The translations under genes were made by a program, and so were the position numbers. Below the pieces are notes generated by a model. That model was not told the origin of the DNA and did no database searches. It was given only the letters and a program-made list of their open reading frames with translations. From Pseudomonas sp. SCA2728.1_7 (GTDB taxonomy: Bacteria; Pseudomonadota; Gammaproteobacteria; Pseudomonadales; Pseudomonadaceae): a stretch of 64,000 bases of DNA. Each line of letters starts with the position of its first letter. Within the stretch, counting starts at the first letter, position 1. The stretch is from positions 2,728,001 to 2,792,000 of the forward strand of contig NZ_CP073104.1 in NCBI RefSeq assembly GCF_018138145.1, given 5' to 3'. Below are positions 7,805 to 15,751 of the stretch, piece after piece.

Positions 7805-9142
7805 ATGTCCACCACTCCTGCGCCGGCCAATCCAAAGGTTGGCTTTGTATCTCTGGGTTGCCCGAAAGCACTGGTCGACTCCGAGCGCATCCTGACCCAG
7901 CTGCGCATGGAAGGCTATGACGTGGTGTCTACCTATCAGGACGCCGACGTTGTAGTCGTCAACACCTGCGGTTTCATCGATTCGGCCAAGGCTGAGTCTT
8001 TGGAAGTGATCGGCGAAGCGATCAAGGAAAACGGCAAGGTGATCGTCACCGGCTGCATGGGCGTGGAAGAAGGCAACATCCGCAACGTGCACCCGAGCGT
8101 GCTGGCCGTGACCGGTCCGCAGCAGTACGAGCAAGTGGTCAACGCCGTGCACGAAGTGGTGCCACCGCGTAAGGATCACAACCCGCTGATCGACCTGGTG
8201 CCGCCGCAAGGCATCAAGCTGACCCCGCGCCACTACGCCTACCTGAAGATTTCCGAAGGCTGCAACCACAGCTGCTCGTTCTGCATCATCCCGTCGATGC
8301 GCGGCAAACTGGTCAGCCGTCCGGTCGGTGATGTGCTCGACGAAGCCCAGCGTCTGGTCAAATCCGGCGTTAAAGAGTTGCTGGTCATTTCGCAAGACAC
8401 CAGCGCTTACGGCGTTGACGTGAAATACCGCACCGGTTTCTGGAACGGCGCGCCGGTGAAAACCCGCATGACCGAACTGTGTGAAGCGCTGAGCACCCTC
8501 GGCGTCTGGGTTCGTCTGCACTACGTCTACCCGTACCCGCACGTTGACGAACTGATCCCGTTGATGGCCGCCGGCAAGATCCTGCCGTACCTGGACATCC
8601 CGTTCCAGCACGCCAGCCCGAAAGTGTTGAAGTCGATGAAACGCCCGGCCTTCGAAGACAAGACCCTGGCGCGGATCAAGAACTGGCGCGAAATCTGCCC
8701 GGATCTGATCATCCGTTCGACCTTCATCGTTGGCTTCCCGGGCGAAACCGAAGAAGACTTCCAGTATCTGCTGAACTGGCTGACCGAAGCCCAGCTCGAC
8801 CGCGTCGGCTGCTTCCAGTACTCGCCGGTGGAAGGCGCTCCGGCCAACGATCTGGATCTGGAGATCGTACCGGACGACGTCAAGCAGGATCGTTGGGATC
8901 GCTTCATGGCGCACCAGCAGGTGATCAGCTCGGCACGCCTGCAAATGCGCATCGGCCGTGAGATTGAAGTGCTGGTCGACGAAGTTGACGAGCAAGGCGC
9001 GGTTGGCCGCTGCTTCTTCGACGCCCCGGAAATCGATGGCAACGTGTTTATTGATAACGGCAGCAATCTGAAGCCGGGTGACAAGGTCTGGTGCAAGGTT
9101 ACTGACGCTGATGAATACGATCTATGGGCTGAGCAGATCTGA
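7805..9142 (+). CDS. rimO: Ribosomal protein S12 methylthiotransferase RimO
   Basis: 445 residues. A radical-SAM enzyme that methylthiolates Asp89 (E. coli numbering) of ribosomal protein S12. Domains in order: N-terminal UPF0004 ([16 protein letters not shown], with VNTCGF and VTGCMG supplying cluster cysteines), the radical-[11 protein letters not shown] motif near residues 153-160, and a C-terminal TRAM domain (about 375-445). A GAGGTT ribosome site lies upstream of ATG 7805. The stop codon falls inside a GATCT tandem repeat, so copy-number change in the repeat downstream would not alter the protein. Confidence 0.96.
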   Translation: MSTTPAPANPKVGFVSLGCPKALVDSERILTQLRMEGYDVVSTYQDADVVVVNTCGFIDSAKAESLEVIGEAIKENGKVIVTGCMGVEEGNIRNVHPSVLAVTGPQQYEQVVNAVHEVVPPRKDHNPLIDLVPPQGIKLTPRHYAYLKISEGCNHSCSFCIIPSMRGKLVSRPVGDVLDEAQRLVKSGVKELLVISQDTSAYGVDVKYRTGFWNGAPVKTRMTELCEALSTLGVWVRLHYVYPYPHVDELIPLMAAGKILPYLDIPFQHASPKVLKSMKRPAFEDKTLARIKNWREICPDLIIRSTFIVGFPGETEEDFQYLLNWLTEAQLDRVGCFQYSPVEGAPANDLDLEIVPDDVKQDRWDRFMAHQQVISSARLQMRIGREIEVLVDEVDEQGAVGRCFFDAPEIDGNVFIDNGSNLKPGDKVWCKVTDADEYDLWAEQI

Positions 9143-9180
9143 TCTGATCTGATCTGATCTGATCTGATCTGATCTGATCT
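9136..9180. repeat. Tandem repeat of nine GATCT units overlapping the rimO stop
   Basis: Nine perfect copies of the pentamer GATCT. The rimO stop TGA is formed across the first two units. Perfect short repeats like this expand and contract by slippage. Each unit contains GATC, so the array is also a cluster of potential Dam-type sites, although most Pseudomonas lack Dam. Confidence 0.95.
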
Positions 9181-9182
9181 GA

Positions 9183-9460
9183 AGCCCCTCACCCCAGCCC
9201 TCTCCCGGAGGGAGAGGGAGCTGACCGTGTTGTTCTTTCGAGGTACATCGACCTGAGCTATCCGGTCGAACTCAGGTTTGAACAGCATGAAGATCAGCTC
9301 CCTTCCCCCTCGCCCCTTCCCAGAGGGAGCGGGGACTTGACTTGTTCTTGCGTGCTGCACCGACCTGAAAGTTCGCGTCGTGCTCAGGTTTTGAACAGCA
9401 CGAAGATCAGCTCCCTTCCCCCTCGCCCCCTTGGGGGAGAGGGTTGGGGTGAGGGGGAGA
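9183..9460. repeat. Composite intergenic repeat with two direct units and inverted C/T-rich ends
   Basis: Two related units of about 113 nt share nearly identical 37-nt cores (9280-9316 and 9393-9429, one mismatch, containing AAGATCAGCTCCCTTCC). The whole block is bounded by inverted CCCCTCACCCCAGCCCTC (from 9185) and GAGGGTTGGGGTGAGGGG (to 9456). This resembles repeats dispersed in fluorescent Pseudomonas genomes. No coding frame is supported here. Confidence 0.75.
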
Positions 9461-9510
9461 GATCTTGCTGGCGACAGAAGTATCCAGCCAGACACCGCAA
9501 CAAATACACA

Positions 9511-9546
9511 AAGCCCCGCTCTTTTTACAAGATGCGGGGCTTTTTT
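9511..9546 (+). terminator. Intrinsic terminator downstream of the rimO repeat region
   Basis: AAGCCCCGC pairs with GCGGGGCTT around a 14-nt loop and is followed by T6. It is the first canonical terminator after rimO and lies about 60 nt before the GNAT gene. Confidence 0.85.
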
Positions 9547-9603
9547 ACGGCTATCGTTTAGCGGGGGACGGACTCCCTTGAAACGGACAAGAGGCAGACG
9601 GGC

Positions 9604-10077
9604 ATGCGTCACCATTCGGTCATCCATACGCCGAAACTCAGCGATTATCAGGAACTGACCCGGGTCTGGGAGGCCTCGGTTCGCGCCACCCATGATTTTC
9701 TGCCGGACAGCTATATCGAGCTGCTGCGTAATCTGGTGCTCACGCGTTATCTGGATGCGGTGATGTTGATCTGCACCAAGGACGCCGACCAGCGCATCAC
9801 CGGGTTTGCCGGTGTCGCGGCGGGCAAGATCGAGATGCTGTTCATCGATCCGGATTATCGGGGTCAGGGCTTGGGCAAGAAACTGCTGAACTACGCCCTG
9901 CAGCATTTGAATGCCGATGAACTCGACGTCAACGAACAGAACCCGCAGGCCTTGGGGTTTTACTTCAAGCAGGGTTTCGAGGTCATCGGCCGCTCGGAGG
10001 TCGATGGCATGGGCCAGCCGTATCCGTTGCTGCACATGCGTCTGCGACAAAATCAGCAACGCTCAAGCAACGGCTGA
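9604..10077 (+). CDS. GNAT family N-acetyltransferase
   Basis: 157 residues, a single GNAT domain. The acetyl-CoA binding motif RGQGLG is at residues 86-91 after the IEMLFIDPDY strand, and the family's late NEQNPQALGFY segment (motif B) is clear. Similar to YjaB-like acetyltransferases; the substrate is not predictable. It stands alone between a terminator and a REP pair, so is probably monocistronic. Confidence 0.85.
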   Translation: MRHHSVIHTPKLSDYQELTRVWEASVRATHDFLPDSYIELLRNLVLTRYLDAVMLICTKDADQRITGFAGVAAGKIEMLFIDPDYRGQGLGKKLLNYALQHLNADELDVNEQNPQALGFYFKQGFEVIGRSEVDGMGQPYPLLHMRLRQNQQRSSNG

Positions 10078-10092
10078 CACAACCCAACCCCA

Positions 10093-10182
10093 TGTAGGAG
10101 TGAGCCTGCTCGCGATAGCGCCAGATCAGCCACCATCAATGTCGAATGTCAGATGGCTATCGCGAGCAGGCTCACTCCTACA
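10093..10182. repeat. REPIN copy 3
   Basis: TGTAGGAGTGAGCCTGCTCG arm and its full complement ending CACTCCTACA, with about 40 nt between the conserved stems. Same variant as copies 5 to 8. Confidence 0.85.
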
Positions 10183-10263
10183 AAAAGCATTACCGAAATG
10201 GAACCGGGCTTAACCGGCGCCACACAGGTACAATGCCCACCCCTTTTTTGTTACGGCCCTGTC

Positions 10264-10974
10264 ATGACTGACCCGATTCGCCTCTCCAAACGCCTCATCG
10301 AACTGGTCGGTTGCTCCCGCCGGGAGGCCGAGCTGTTCATTGAGGGCGGCTGGGTCACCGTGGACGGCGAAGTGATTGACGAGCCGCAATTCAAGGTCGG
10401 CGACCAGAAGGTCGAGCTCGACAAGGACGCCAAGGCCACCGCGCCGGAGCCGGTGACCATCCTGCTCAACGCCCCTGCCGGCATGGACGTTGAAACCGCC
10501 ATGCAATCGCTGAGCGCCGAAACCCTCAGCGAAGAACACCGCTTCAGCAAGCGCCCGTTGCGCGGGCACTTCCTGCGCCTGACCGCCAGCGCCGACTTGC
10601 AAGCGAAGGCCAGCGGCCTGCTGGTGTTCACTCAGGATTGGAAGATCCTGCGCAAGCTCACCGCCGACGCCGCGAAGATCGAGCAGGAATACGTGGTCGA
10701 AGTCGAAGGTGACATGGTCGCCCACGGCCTCAATCGCTTGCAACATGGCCTGACGCACAAAGGCAAAGAGCTGCCGCCGGTCAAGGCCAGCTGGCAGAAC
10801 GAAAACCGTCTGCGCTTCGCCATGAAGAACCCGCAGCCGGGGATCATCACCCAGTTCTGCGAAGCGGTCGGCCTGAAGGTCATCGGCATCCGCCGCATCC
10901 GCATCGGCGGCGTCTCGATCGGCAAGGTCCCGGTCGGCCAATGGCGCTACCTGTCCGGCAAAGAGAAGTTCTAA
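10264..10974 (+). CDS. RsuA/RluF-type rRNA pseudouridine synthase homologue, possibly inactive
   Basis: 236 residues from ATG 10264; the longer frame upstream runs through the REP pair and is unlikely. An N-terminal S4 RNA-binding domain (RLSKRLIELVGCSRREAELFIEGG..., about residues 5-55) precedes an RsuA-like catalytic domain. In that family the catalytic motif is GRLDxxTxGLL. Here the corresponding segment reads ADLQAKASGLLVFTQD, so the invariant Asp, five residues before the Gly, is Gln. The rest of the fold (EQEYVVEVEG, IRRIRIGGVSIG) is conserved. It may be an RNA-binding protein that no longer isomerises uridine. Confidence 0.8.
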   Translation: MTDPIRLSKRLIELVGCSRREAELFIEGGWVTVDGEVIDEPQFKVGDQKVELDKDAKATAPEPVTILLNAPAGMDVETAMQSLSAETLSEEHRFSKRPLRGHFLRLTASADLQAKASGLLVFTQDWKILRKLTADAAKIEQEYVVEVEGDMVAHGLNRLQHGLTHKGKELPPVKASWQNENRLRFAMKNPQPGIITQFCEAVGLKVIGIRRIRIGGVSIGKVPVGQWRYLSGKEKF

Positions 10975-11046
10975 GACTTCCACTGCCGCCACACATTTCG
11001 GCAGCGCGCCCGCGTGCTGCCCACAACGCTTATCAGGATTACTCAC

Positions 11047-11514
11047 ATGATTCATAACGACGTATTGCGCAGCGTGCGCTACATGCTCGACATCAGCGAC
11101 AAGAAGGTTGTCGAAATCATCAAGCTCGGCGGCATGGAAGTAGCGCTCGCCGACGTAGTGACCTGGCTCGACAAGAAGGAAGAAGACGAAGAAGGTTTCG
11201 TGCGCTGCCCGGACGAAGTCATCGCGCACTTCCTCGATGGTCTGGTGATCTTCAAGCGTGGCAAGGACGAAAGCCGTCCGCCACAGCCGATCGAAGTGCC
11301 GGTGACCAACAACATCATCCTGAAAAAACTGCGTGTGGCCTTCGAATTGAAAGAAGACGACATGCACGCGATCCTCAAGGCCGCCGAGTTCCCGGTGTCC
11401 AAGCCTGAGCTGAGCGCGCTGTTCCGCAAGGTCGGCCACACCAACTACCGCCCGTGTGGCGACCAGTTGCTGCGCAACTTCCTCAAGGGTCTCACGCTGC
11501 GCGTGAGAGCTTAA
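11047..11514 (+). CDS. DUF1456 family protein (YehS-like)
   Basis: 155 residues from ATG 11047 (MIHNDVLRSVRYML). It contains two repeats of the DUF1456 unit, each beginning with a ...LR.... helix followed by an acidic DDMH or SDKKV turn and ending in a DGL or KGL segment (residues about 4-75 and 90-152). The family is widespread in gamma-proteobacteria with no established function. It lies 70 nt after the pseudouridine synthase homologue and may share its transcript. Confidence 0.85.
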   Translation: MIHNDVLRSVRYMLDISDKKVVEIIKLGGMEVALADVVTWLDKKEEDEEGFVRCPDEVIAHFLDGLVIFKRGKDESRPPQPIEVPVTNNIILKKLRVAFELKEDDMHAILKAAEFPVSKPELSALFRKVGHTNYRPCGDQLLRNFLKGLTLRVRA

Positions 11515-11517
11515 AAG

Positions 11518-11585
11518 CAGCTACAAGCTACAAGCTGCAAGTTGCCACACCGCGTTAACTTGTAGCTTGCAGCTTGCCACTCGAA
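11518..11585. repeat. Imperfect inverted repeat of AGCTACAAGCTGCAAG type
   Basis: Tandem AGCTACA/AGCTGCA words on the left (11520-11545) are mirrored by AACTTGTAGCTTGCAGCTTG on the right (11560-11579), giving a long hairpin with GU pairs. Such sequences recur after genes in fluorescent pseudomonads and may serve as transcript ends; there is no U-run. Confidence 0.6.
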
Positions 11586-11682
11586 GCTGGCCGCATGGCC
11601 CCCCATTCCTTTCGAAAATAGTGGCTCCGCTTTTCGCGGCTGACGACTAGGGTGTACTGATCCCTAATCCTCAGGACTCGCC

Positions 11683-12453
11683 ATGCACCCGTACTTTTCC
11701 CTGCAAGGCCGCACCGCTCTGGTGACCGGCGGCACCCGTGGTATCGGCAGAATGATCGCCAAGGCCTTTGTCGAGGCTGGCGCGCGCGTCTATGTCTGCT
11801 CACGCGATGCCGAGGCCTGCCATCAAACCGCTGAAGAACTCAGCGCCTTGGGCAAGTGTCACGGTGTGGCGGCGAATCTGGCGACCGAAGAAGGTGTGCA
11901 GGAACTGGCTGCGCGCCTGGGCGAGCAGATCACGCATCTGGATATTCTGGTGAACAACGCCGGCACCACCTGGGGTGCGCCGCTGGAAAGCTATCCAGTG
12001 AAGGGCTGGGAGAAGGTCATGCAGCTCAACGTGACGTCGGTGTTCAGTTGCATCCAGCAGTTTCTGCCGCTGTTGCGCAAGGCCGGCTCGGCGGCGAATC
12101 CGGCGCGGATTATCAATATCGGTTCGGTGGCGGGGATTTCTTCGTTTGGCGAGCAGGCGTATGCCTACGGGCCGAGTAAGGCCGCCTTGCATCAATTGTC
12201 GCGGATTCTTGCGCGGGAGCTGGTGAGCCAGCACATCAATGTCAATGTGATTGCACCGGGAAGGTTCCCGAGCAAGATGACGCAGCATATTGGCAATGAT
12301 CAGCAGGCGTTGGCTGAGGATACGGCGTTGATTCCGATGAAGCGTTGGGGGCGTGAAGAGGAGATGGCGGCGTTGGCGATCAGTCTGGCGAGTACGGCTG
12401 GGGCTTATATGACGGGGAATATTATTCCGCTGGATGGTGGATTCAGTTTGTAG
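11683..12453 (+). CDS. rhlG: Short-chain dehydrogenase RhlG (beta-ketoacyl reductase-like)
   Basis: 256 residues, the exact length of P. aeruginosa RhlG and matching it through its N-terminus (MHPYFSL) and core. The NADPH-binding TGGTRGIG is at residues 15-22, NNAG at 91-94, and the catalytic Ser148, Tyr162 and Lys166 (YGPSK) are all present. RhlG was proposed to supply 3-hydroxyacyl precursors for rhamnolipids, though its in vivo role is disputed and this organism need not make rhamnolipids. Codon use near the 3' end is less GC-rich than at the 5' end. Confidence 0.88.
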   Translation: MHPYFSLQGRTALVTGGTRGIGRMIAKAFVEAGARVYVCSRDAEACHQTAEELSALGKCHGVAANLATEEGVQELAARLGEQITHLDILVNNAGTTWGAPLESYPVKGWEKVMQLNVTSVFSCIQQFLPLLRKAGSAANPARIINIGSVAGISSFGEQAYAYGPSKAALHQLSRILARELVSQHINVNVIAPGRFPSKMTQHIGNDQQALAEDTALIPMKRWGREEEMAALAISLASTAGAYMTGNIIPLDGGFSL

Positions 12454-12468
12454 ATCGGCGGTGCGGCC

Positions 12469-12544
12469 TTCGCGAGCAGGCTCGCTCCCACATTGGATCT
12501 GTGTCATGCACACAACCCCTGTGGGAGCGAGCCTGCTCGCGAAG
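12469..12544. repeat. REPIN copy 4 (GTGGGAGCGAGCCTG variant, opposite arm order)
   Basis: Here the arm ending GCTCGCTCCCACA comes first and the arm TGTGGGAGCGAGCCTGCT comes second, so the pair is divergent compared with copies 1-3. Each arm is a complete REP. Confidence 0.85.
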
Positions 12545-12611
12545 AGGCCAGGCCTACCAGCACCAGACTTGAGGCCTGTCGGGTTATCATGCCCACCCTG
12601 CCCCGCTTCGA

Positions 12612-13319
12612 ATGCAAACCATGACTTACAGCGTCTCCCCCATCGGCTTCGTGCGCTCCTGCTTCAAGGAGAAATTCGCCATCCCCCGCCAGCCACAACT
12701 GGCCCCCGCCGCCCGTGGTGTGCTGGAACTGGTGACGCCGTTTGATCAGGGCGACGCGGTGCAGGGTCTGGAACAGGTCAGTCATGTCTGGCTGCTGTTT
12801 CTGTTTCATCAGGCACTGGAAGACAAACCTCGCTTGAAAGTGCGCCCGCCACGTTTAGGCGGCAACAAGTCCATGGGTGTGTTCGCAACCCGCGCGACTC
12901 ACCGTCCCAACGGCATCGGCCAATCGGTGGTGAAACTGGACAAGGTCGAAGCCAACCGGTTGTTTATCTCCGGGATCGACTTGCTCGACGGCACACCGGT
13001 TCTCGACATCAAACCCTACGTGCCTTACGCGGACATCATTCCCGAAGCCTCCAACAGCATCGCCAGCGCTGCGCCGCAGCTGATTGACGTGCAGTGGACG
13101 GACTCGGCGCTGCAACAAGCGCACACACACGCTCAGCGCCTCGACGAGCCGCTGGTTGAGCTGATTGAACAGTGTCTGGCCCAGGATCCGCGTCCGGCCT
13201 ATCAAACCCCGGCGCCGGAACGTGAATACGGTGCGCAGTTCTGGGATCTGGATGTGCGCTGGCATTACCCGACACCAGAGCAGATCCGGGTGCTCGAAGT
13301 AATCCCTGCCGAGGCGTAA
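12612..13319 (+). CDS. trmO: tRNA (N6-threonylcarbamoyladenosine(37)-N6)-methyltransferase TrmO
   Basis: 235 residues from ATG 12612; ATG 12621 (MTYSVSPIGFVRS) is an equally good start. N-terminal UPF0066/TsaA domain with IGFVRSCFKEKFAIPRQP, the SAM-binding NKSMGVFATRATHRPNGIG stretch and DIKPYVPYAD, followed by the TrmO C-terminal domain. In E. coli TrmO methylates t6A37 of tRNA-Thr(GGU). A strong terminator follows 12 nt after the stop. Confidence 0.93.
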   Translation: MQTMTYSVSPIGFVRSCFKEKFAIPRQPQLAPAARGVLELVTPFDQGDAVQGLEQVSHVWLLFLFHQALEDKPRLKVRPPRLGGNKSMGVFATRATHRPNGIGQSVVKLDKVEANRLFISGIDLLDGTPVLDIKPYVPYADIIPEASNSIASAAPQLIDVQWTDSALQQAHTHAQRLDEPLVELIEQCLAQDPRPAYQTPAPEREYGAQFWDLDVRWHYPTPEQIRVLEVIPAEA

Positions 13320-13331
13320 CCCCCGAAAACG

Positions 13332-13371
13332 AAAAAGCCCGCGCTGCCTTCTCAGGCAACGCGGGCTTTTT
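13332..13371 (+). terminator. Intrinsic terminator of trmO
   Basis: AAAAAGCCCGCG pairs with CGCGGGCTTTTT, with an inner TGCCT/AGGCA stem and a TCTC loop. Symmetric, so it could also stop the fpr transcript arriving from the right. Confidence 0.9.
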
Positions 13372-13378
13372 GCTTTTC

Positions 13379-13468
13379 TGTAGGAGTGAGCCTGCTCGCG
13401 ATAGGGCTGTGTCAGTCGACATCCATCTTGACTGATCCATCGCTATCGCGAGCAGGCTCACTCCTACA
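13379..13468. repeat. REPIN copy 5
   Basis: TGTAGGAGTGAGCCTGCTCG and complement ending CTCACTCCTACA, between the trmO terminator and the fpr stop codon. Confidence 0.85.
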
Positions 13469-13478
13469 GTTTTGGGGC

Positions 13479-14258
13479 TTACTTCTCCACGAACGCACGC
13501 TCGATCAGGTAATCACCCGGCTCGCGCATCCGCGCCGAGATCTTCAGACCGAAGCTATCAAGCACTTCGCTGGTCTCGTCGAGCATGCTCGGGCTGCCGC
13601 AGATCATCGCGCGGTCGTCCTGCGGATTGATCGGTGGCAGGCCGATGTCGCTGAACAGCTTGCCGCTGCGCATCAGATCGGTCAGACGGCCCTGATTCTC
13701 GAAAGGCTCGCGAGTCACGGTCGGGTAGTAGATCAGCTTGTCACGCAGCGCTTCGCCGAAGAACTCGTTCTGCGGCAGGTGCTCGGTGATGAATTCGCGG
13801 TAGGCGACTTCGTTGACGTAGCGCACGCCGTGAACCAGGATCACTTTTTCAAAGCGCTCGTAGGTTTCCGGGTCCTGAATCACGCTCATGAACGGCGCCA
13901 GACCAGTGCCGGTGCTCAGCAGGTACAAGTGCTTGCCCGGGTTCAGGTCGTCGAGCACCAGGGTGCCGGTAGGCTTCTTCGAGATGATGATCTCGTCGCC
14001 TTCCTTCAAATGCTGCAGCTGCGAGGTCAGCGGGCCGTCCTGCACCTTGATGCTGAAGAACTCCAGATGCTCTTCCCAGTTCGGGCTGGCGATCGAGTAA
14101 GCGCGCATAAGCGGGCGGCCGTTGGGCTGTTGCAGGCCGATCATCACGAACTGACCGTTCTCGAAGCGCAGGCCCGGATCGCGGGTGCACTTGAAGCTGA
14201 ACAGAGTGTCGTTCCAGTGATGAACACTGAGGACACGCTCGTGGTTCATGTTGCTCAT
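13479..14258 (-). CDS. fpr: Ferredoxin--NADP(+) reductase
   Basis: 259 residues from the ATG at 14258 (MSNMNHERVLSVHHWND); upstream in-frame ATGs lie in the fpr-finR regulatory region. FAD-binding domain with RAYSIASPNWEE (the RxYS motif), then the NADP-binding domain with LYLLSTGTGLAPFMS and a C-terminal VEK. It exchanges electrons between NADPH and ferredoxin or flavodoxin and supports oxidative-stress defence and Fe-S repair in pseudomonads. Divergent from finR, the known LysR-type activator of fpr in P. putida. Confidence 0.95.
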   Translation of the reverse strand: MSNMNHERVLSVHHWNDTLFSFKCTRDPGLRFENGQFVMIGLQQPNGRPLMRAYSIASPNWEEHLEFFSIKVQDGPLTSQLQHLKEGDEIIISKKPTGTLVLDDLNPGKHLYLLSTGTGLAPFMSVIQDPETYERFEKVILVHGVRYVNEVAYREFITEHLPQNEFFGEALRDKLIYYPTVTREPFENQGRLTDLMRSGKLFSDIGLPPINPQDDRAMICGSPSMLDETSEVLDSFGLKISARMREPGDYLIERAFVEK

Positions 14259-14366
14259 GTACGTTTGACTCCTGGAGATTGGGTCTGCGCTGGCTTTTGA
14301 AGGCGACGGTGCGCAATTGCATCGCATTCTAATAGCGACGACAATATCTGTTAACTGGATTATTAA

Positions 14367-14379
14367 GATAAGGGTTATC
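14367..14379. promoter_or_regulatory. Short palindrome GATAA-GGG-TTATC in the fpr-finR intergenic region
   Basis: A perfect 5-bp inverted repeat around GGG, 12 nt before the finR start codon, in an A/T-rich stretch. LysR-type regulators bind T-N11-A type interrupted palindromes, and this one fits as a FinR site controlling fpr and repressing finR itself. The assignment is by position only. Confidence 0.45.
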
Positions 14380-14391
14380 GGTTATATCGAT

Positions 14392-15318
14392 ATGCGATTT
14401 ACTCTCCGTCAACTGCAAGTCTTCGTTGCCGTCGCCCAGCAGGAAAGCGTATCCCGTGCTGCGGGTCTGCTCAACCTCTCGCAGTCGGCCGCCAGCACCT
14501 CGATCACCGAGCTCGAGCGCCAATCCAGCTGCCAGCTGTTCGATCGCGCCGGCAAACGGCTGAGCCTCAACGCCCTCGGCAAACAGCTGTTGCCGCAGGC
14601 GGTGGCCCTGCTCGATCAGGCCAAGGAAATCGAAGACCTGCTCAACGGCAAATCCGGTTTCGGCTCACTGTCGGTGGGCGCGACGCTGACCATCGGCAAT
14701 TATCTGGCGACTTTGCTGATCGGCAGCTTCATGCAGCGCCACCCGGAAAGCCAGGTGAAGCTGCACGTGCAGAACACTGCCAATATCGTGCAACAAGTCG
14801 CCCACTACGAAATTGATCTGGGTCTAATCGAAGGCGATTGCAGCCACCCGGACATCGAAGTGCAGAGCTGGGTCGAGGATGAGCTGGTGGTGTTCTGCGC
14901 GCCGCAGCATCCGCTGGCCCAACGCGGCAGTGCAAGCATGGAAGAGCTGACTCACGAAGCGTGGATTCTCCGCGAACAGGGTTCCGGCACGCGTCTGACC
15001 TTCGATCAGGCCATGCGTCACCATCGCAGTTCGCTGAATATCCGTCTGGAGCTGGAGCACACCGAAGCGATCAAACGCGCGGTGGAATCGGGGCTGGGGA
15101 TTGGCTGCATCTCGCGGCTGGCGCTGCGCGATGCGTTCCGCCGCGGCAGTCTGGTGCCGGTGGAAACGCCGGATCTGGATCTGGCGCGACAGTTCTACTT
15201 CATCTGGCACAAACAGAAATATCAGACTTCCGCCATGCGCGAGTTTCTCGAGCTGTGCCGCGCTTTCACCGCCGGGGTGCAGCGCAGCGACGAGATCGTT
15301 TTGCCGACAATCGCTTAA
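14392..15318 (+). CDS. finR: LysR-type transcriptional regulator FinR
   Basis: 308 residues from ATG 14392 (MRFTLRQLQVFVAVAQQESVSRAAG), the canonical LysR start. An N-terminal winged helix (residues 1-60) precedes a substrate-binding domain (about 90-295). Being divergent to fpr it corresponds to FinR, which in P. putida activates fpr under superoxide stress. Its stop codon overlaps that of the convergent dgkA in the shared bases TTAA. Confidence 0.88.
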   Translation: MRFTLRQLQVFVAVAQQESVSRAAGLLNLSQSAASTSITELERQSSCQLFDRAGKRLSLNALGKQLLPQAVALLDQAKEIEDLLNGKSGFGSLSVGATLTIGNYLATLLIGSFMQRHPESQVKLHVQNTANIVQQVAHYEIDLGLIEGDCSHPDIEVQSWVEDELVVFCAPQHPLAQRGSASMEELTHEAWILREQGSGTRLTFDQAMRHHRSSLNIRLELEHTEAIKRAVESGLGIGCISRLALRDAFRRGSLVPVETPDLDLARQFYFIWHKQKYQTSAMREFLELCRAFTAGVQRSDEIVLPTIA

Positions 15319-15677
15319 AGCAGAATCACTGCCCACACCAGCGCGATCATGCTCAGTGCCACGAATTGCGCGGCGCTGCCCATGTCCTTGGCGTTCTTCG
15401 ACAGCGGGTGCAGTTCCAGCGAGATGCGGTCGATGGCTGCTTCCACCGCCGAGTTCAGCAACTCGACGATCAGCGCCAACAGGCACACCGCGATCAACAG
15501 CGCTTGTTCAACGCGGCTGACATTGAGGAAGAACGTCAGCGGAACCAGCACCACATTGAGCAGTACCAATTGGCGGAAGGCTGCTTCGCCGGTGAAGGCT
15601 GCGCGCAGGCCGTCCAGCGAATAACCGGAGGCGTTGAGGATACGTTTCAGGCCGGTCTGGCCCTTGAAAGGTGACAT
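15315..15677 (-). CDS. dgkA: Diacylglycerol kinase
   Basis: 120 residues from ATG 15677 (MSPFKGQTGLKRI). Three transmembrane helices and the family signature ELLNSAVEAAIDRISLEL followed by SKNAKDMGSAAQ, holding the catalytic Glu and metal-binding residues. It phosphorylates diacylglycerol left by membrane-derived glucan or lipid A modification, returning phosphatidate to phospholipid synthesis at the inner membrane. Directly downstream of erdR, 74 nt apart, as in P. aeruginosa (PA3603-PA3604). Confidence 0.94.
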   Translation of the reverse strand: MSPFKGQTGLKRILNASGYSLDGLRAAFTGEAAFRQLVLLNVVLVPLTFFLNVSRVEQALLIAVCLLALIVELLNSAVEAAIDRISLELHPLSKNAKDMGSAAQFVALSMIALVWAVILL

Positions 15678-15751
15678 AAAGTAGAAACCAACCAAAAAGG
15701 AGTGGGAAAGCTAGAGCAACAAAAGTCAAAAAAGCGTGAAGACGCCAGCCA

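Noticed and set aside
9136..9180. GATCT repeats considered as part of a CRISPR array
   Set aside because: Units are only 5 bp, without spacers, and no cas genes are present. No CRISPR array was found in the window.
8527..10059. 510-codon minus-strand frame across rimO, the repeats and the GNAT gene
   Set aside because: It translates the GATCT repeats and intergenic repeats and lies antisense to two genes with clear motifs.
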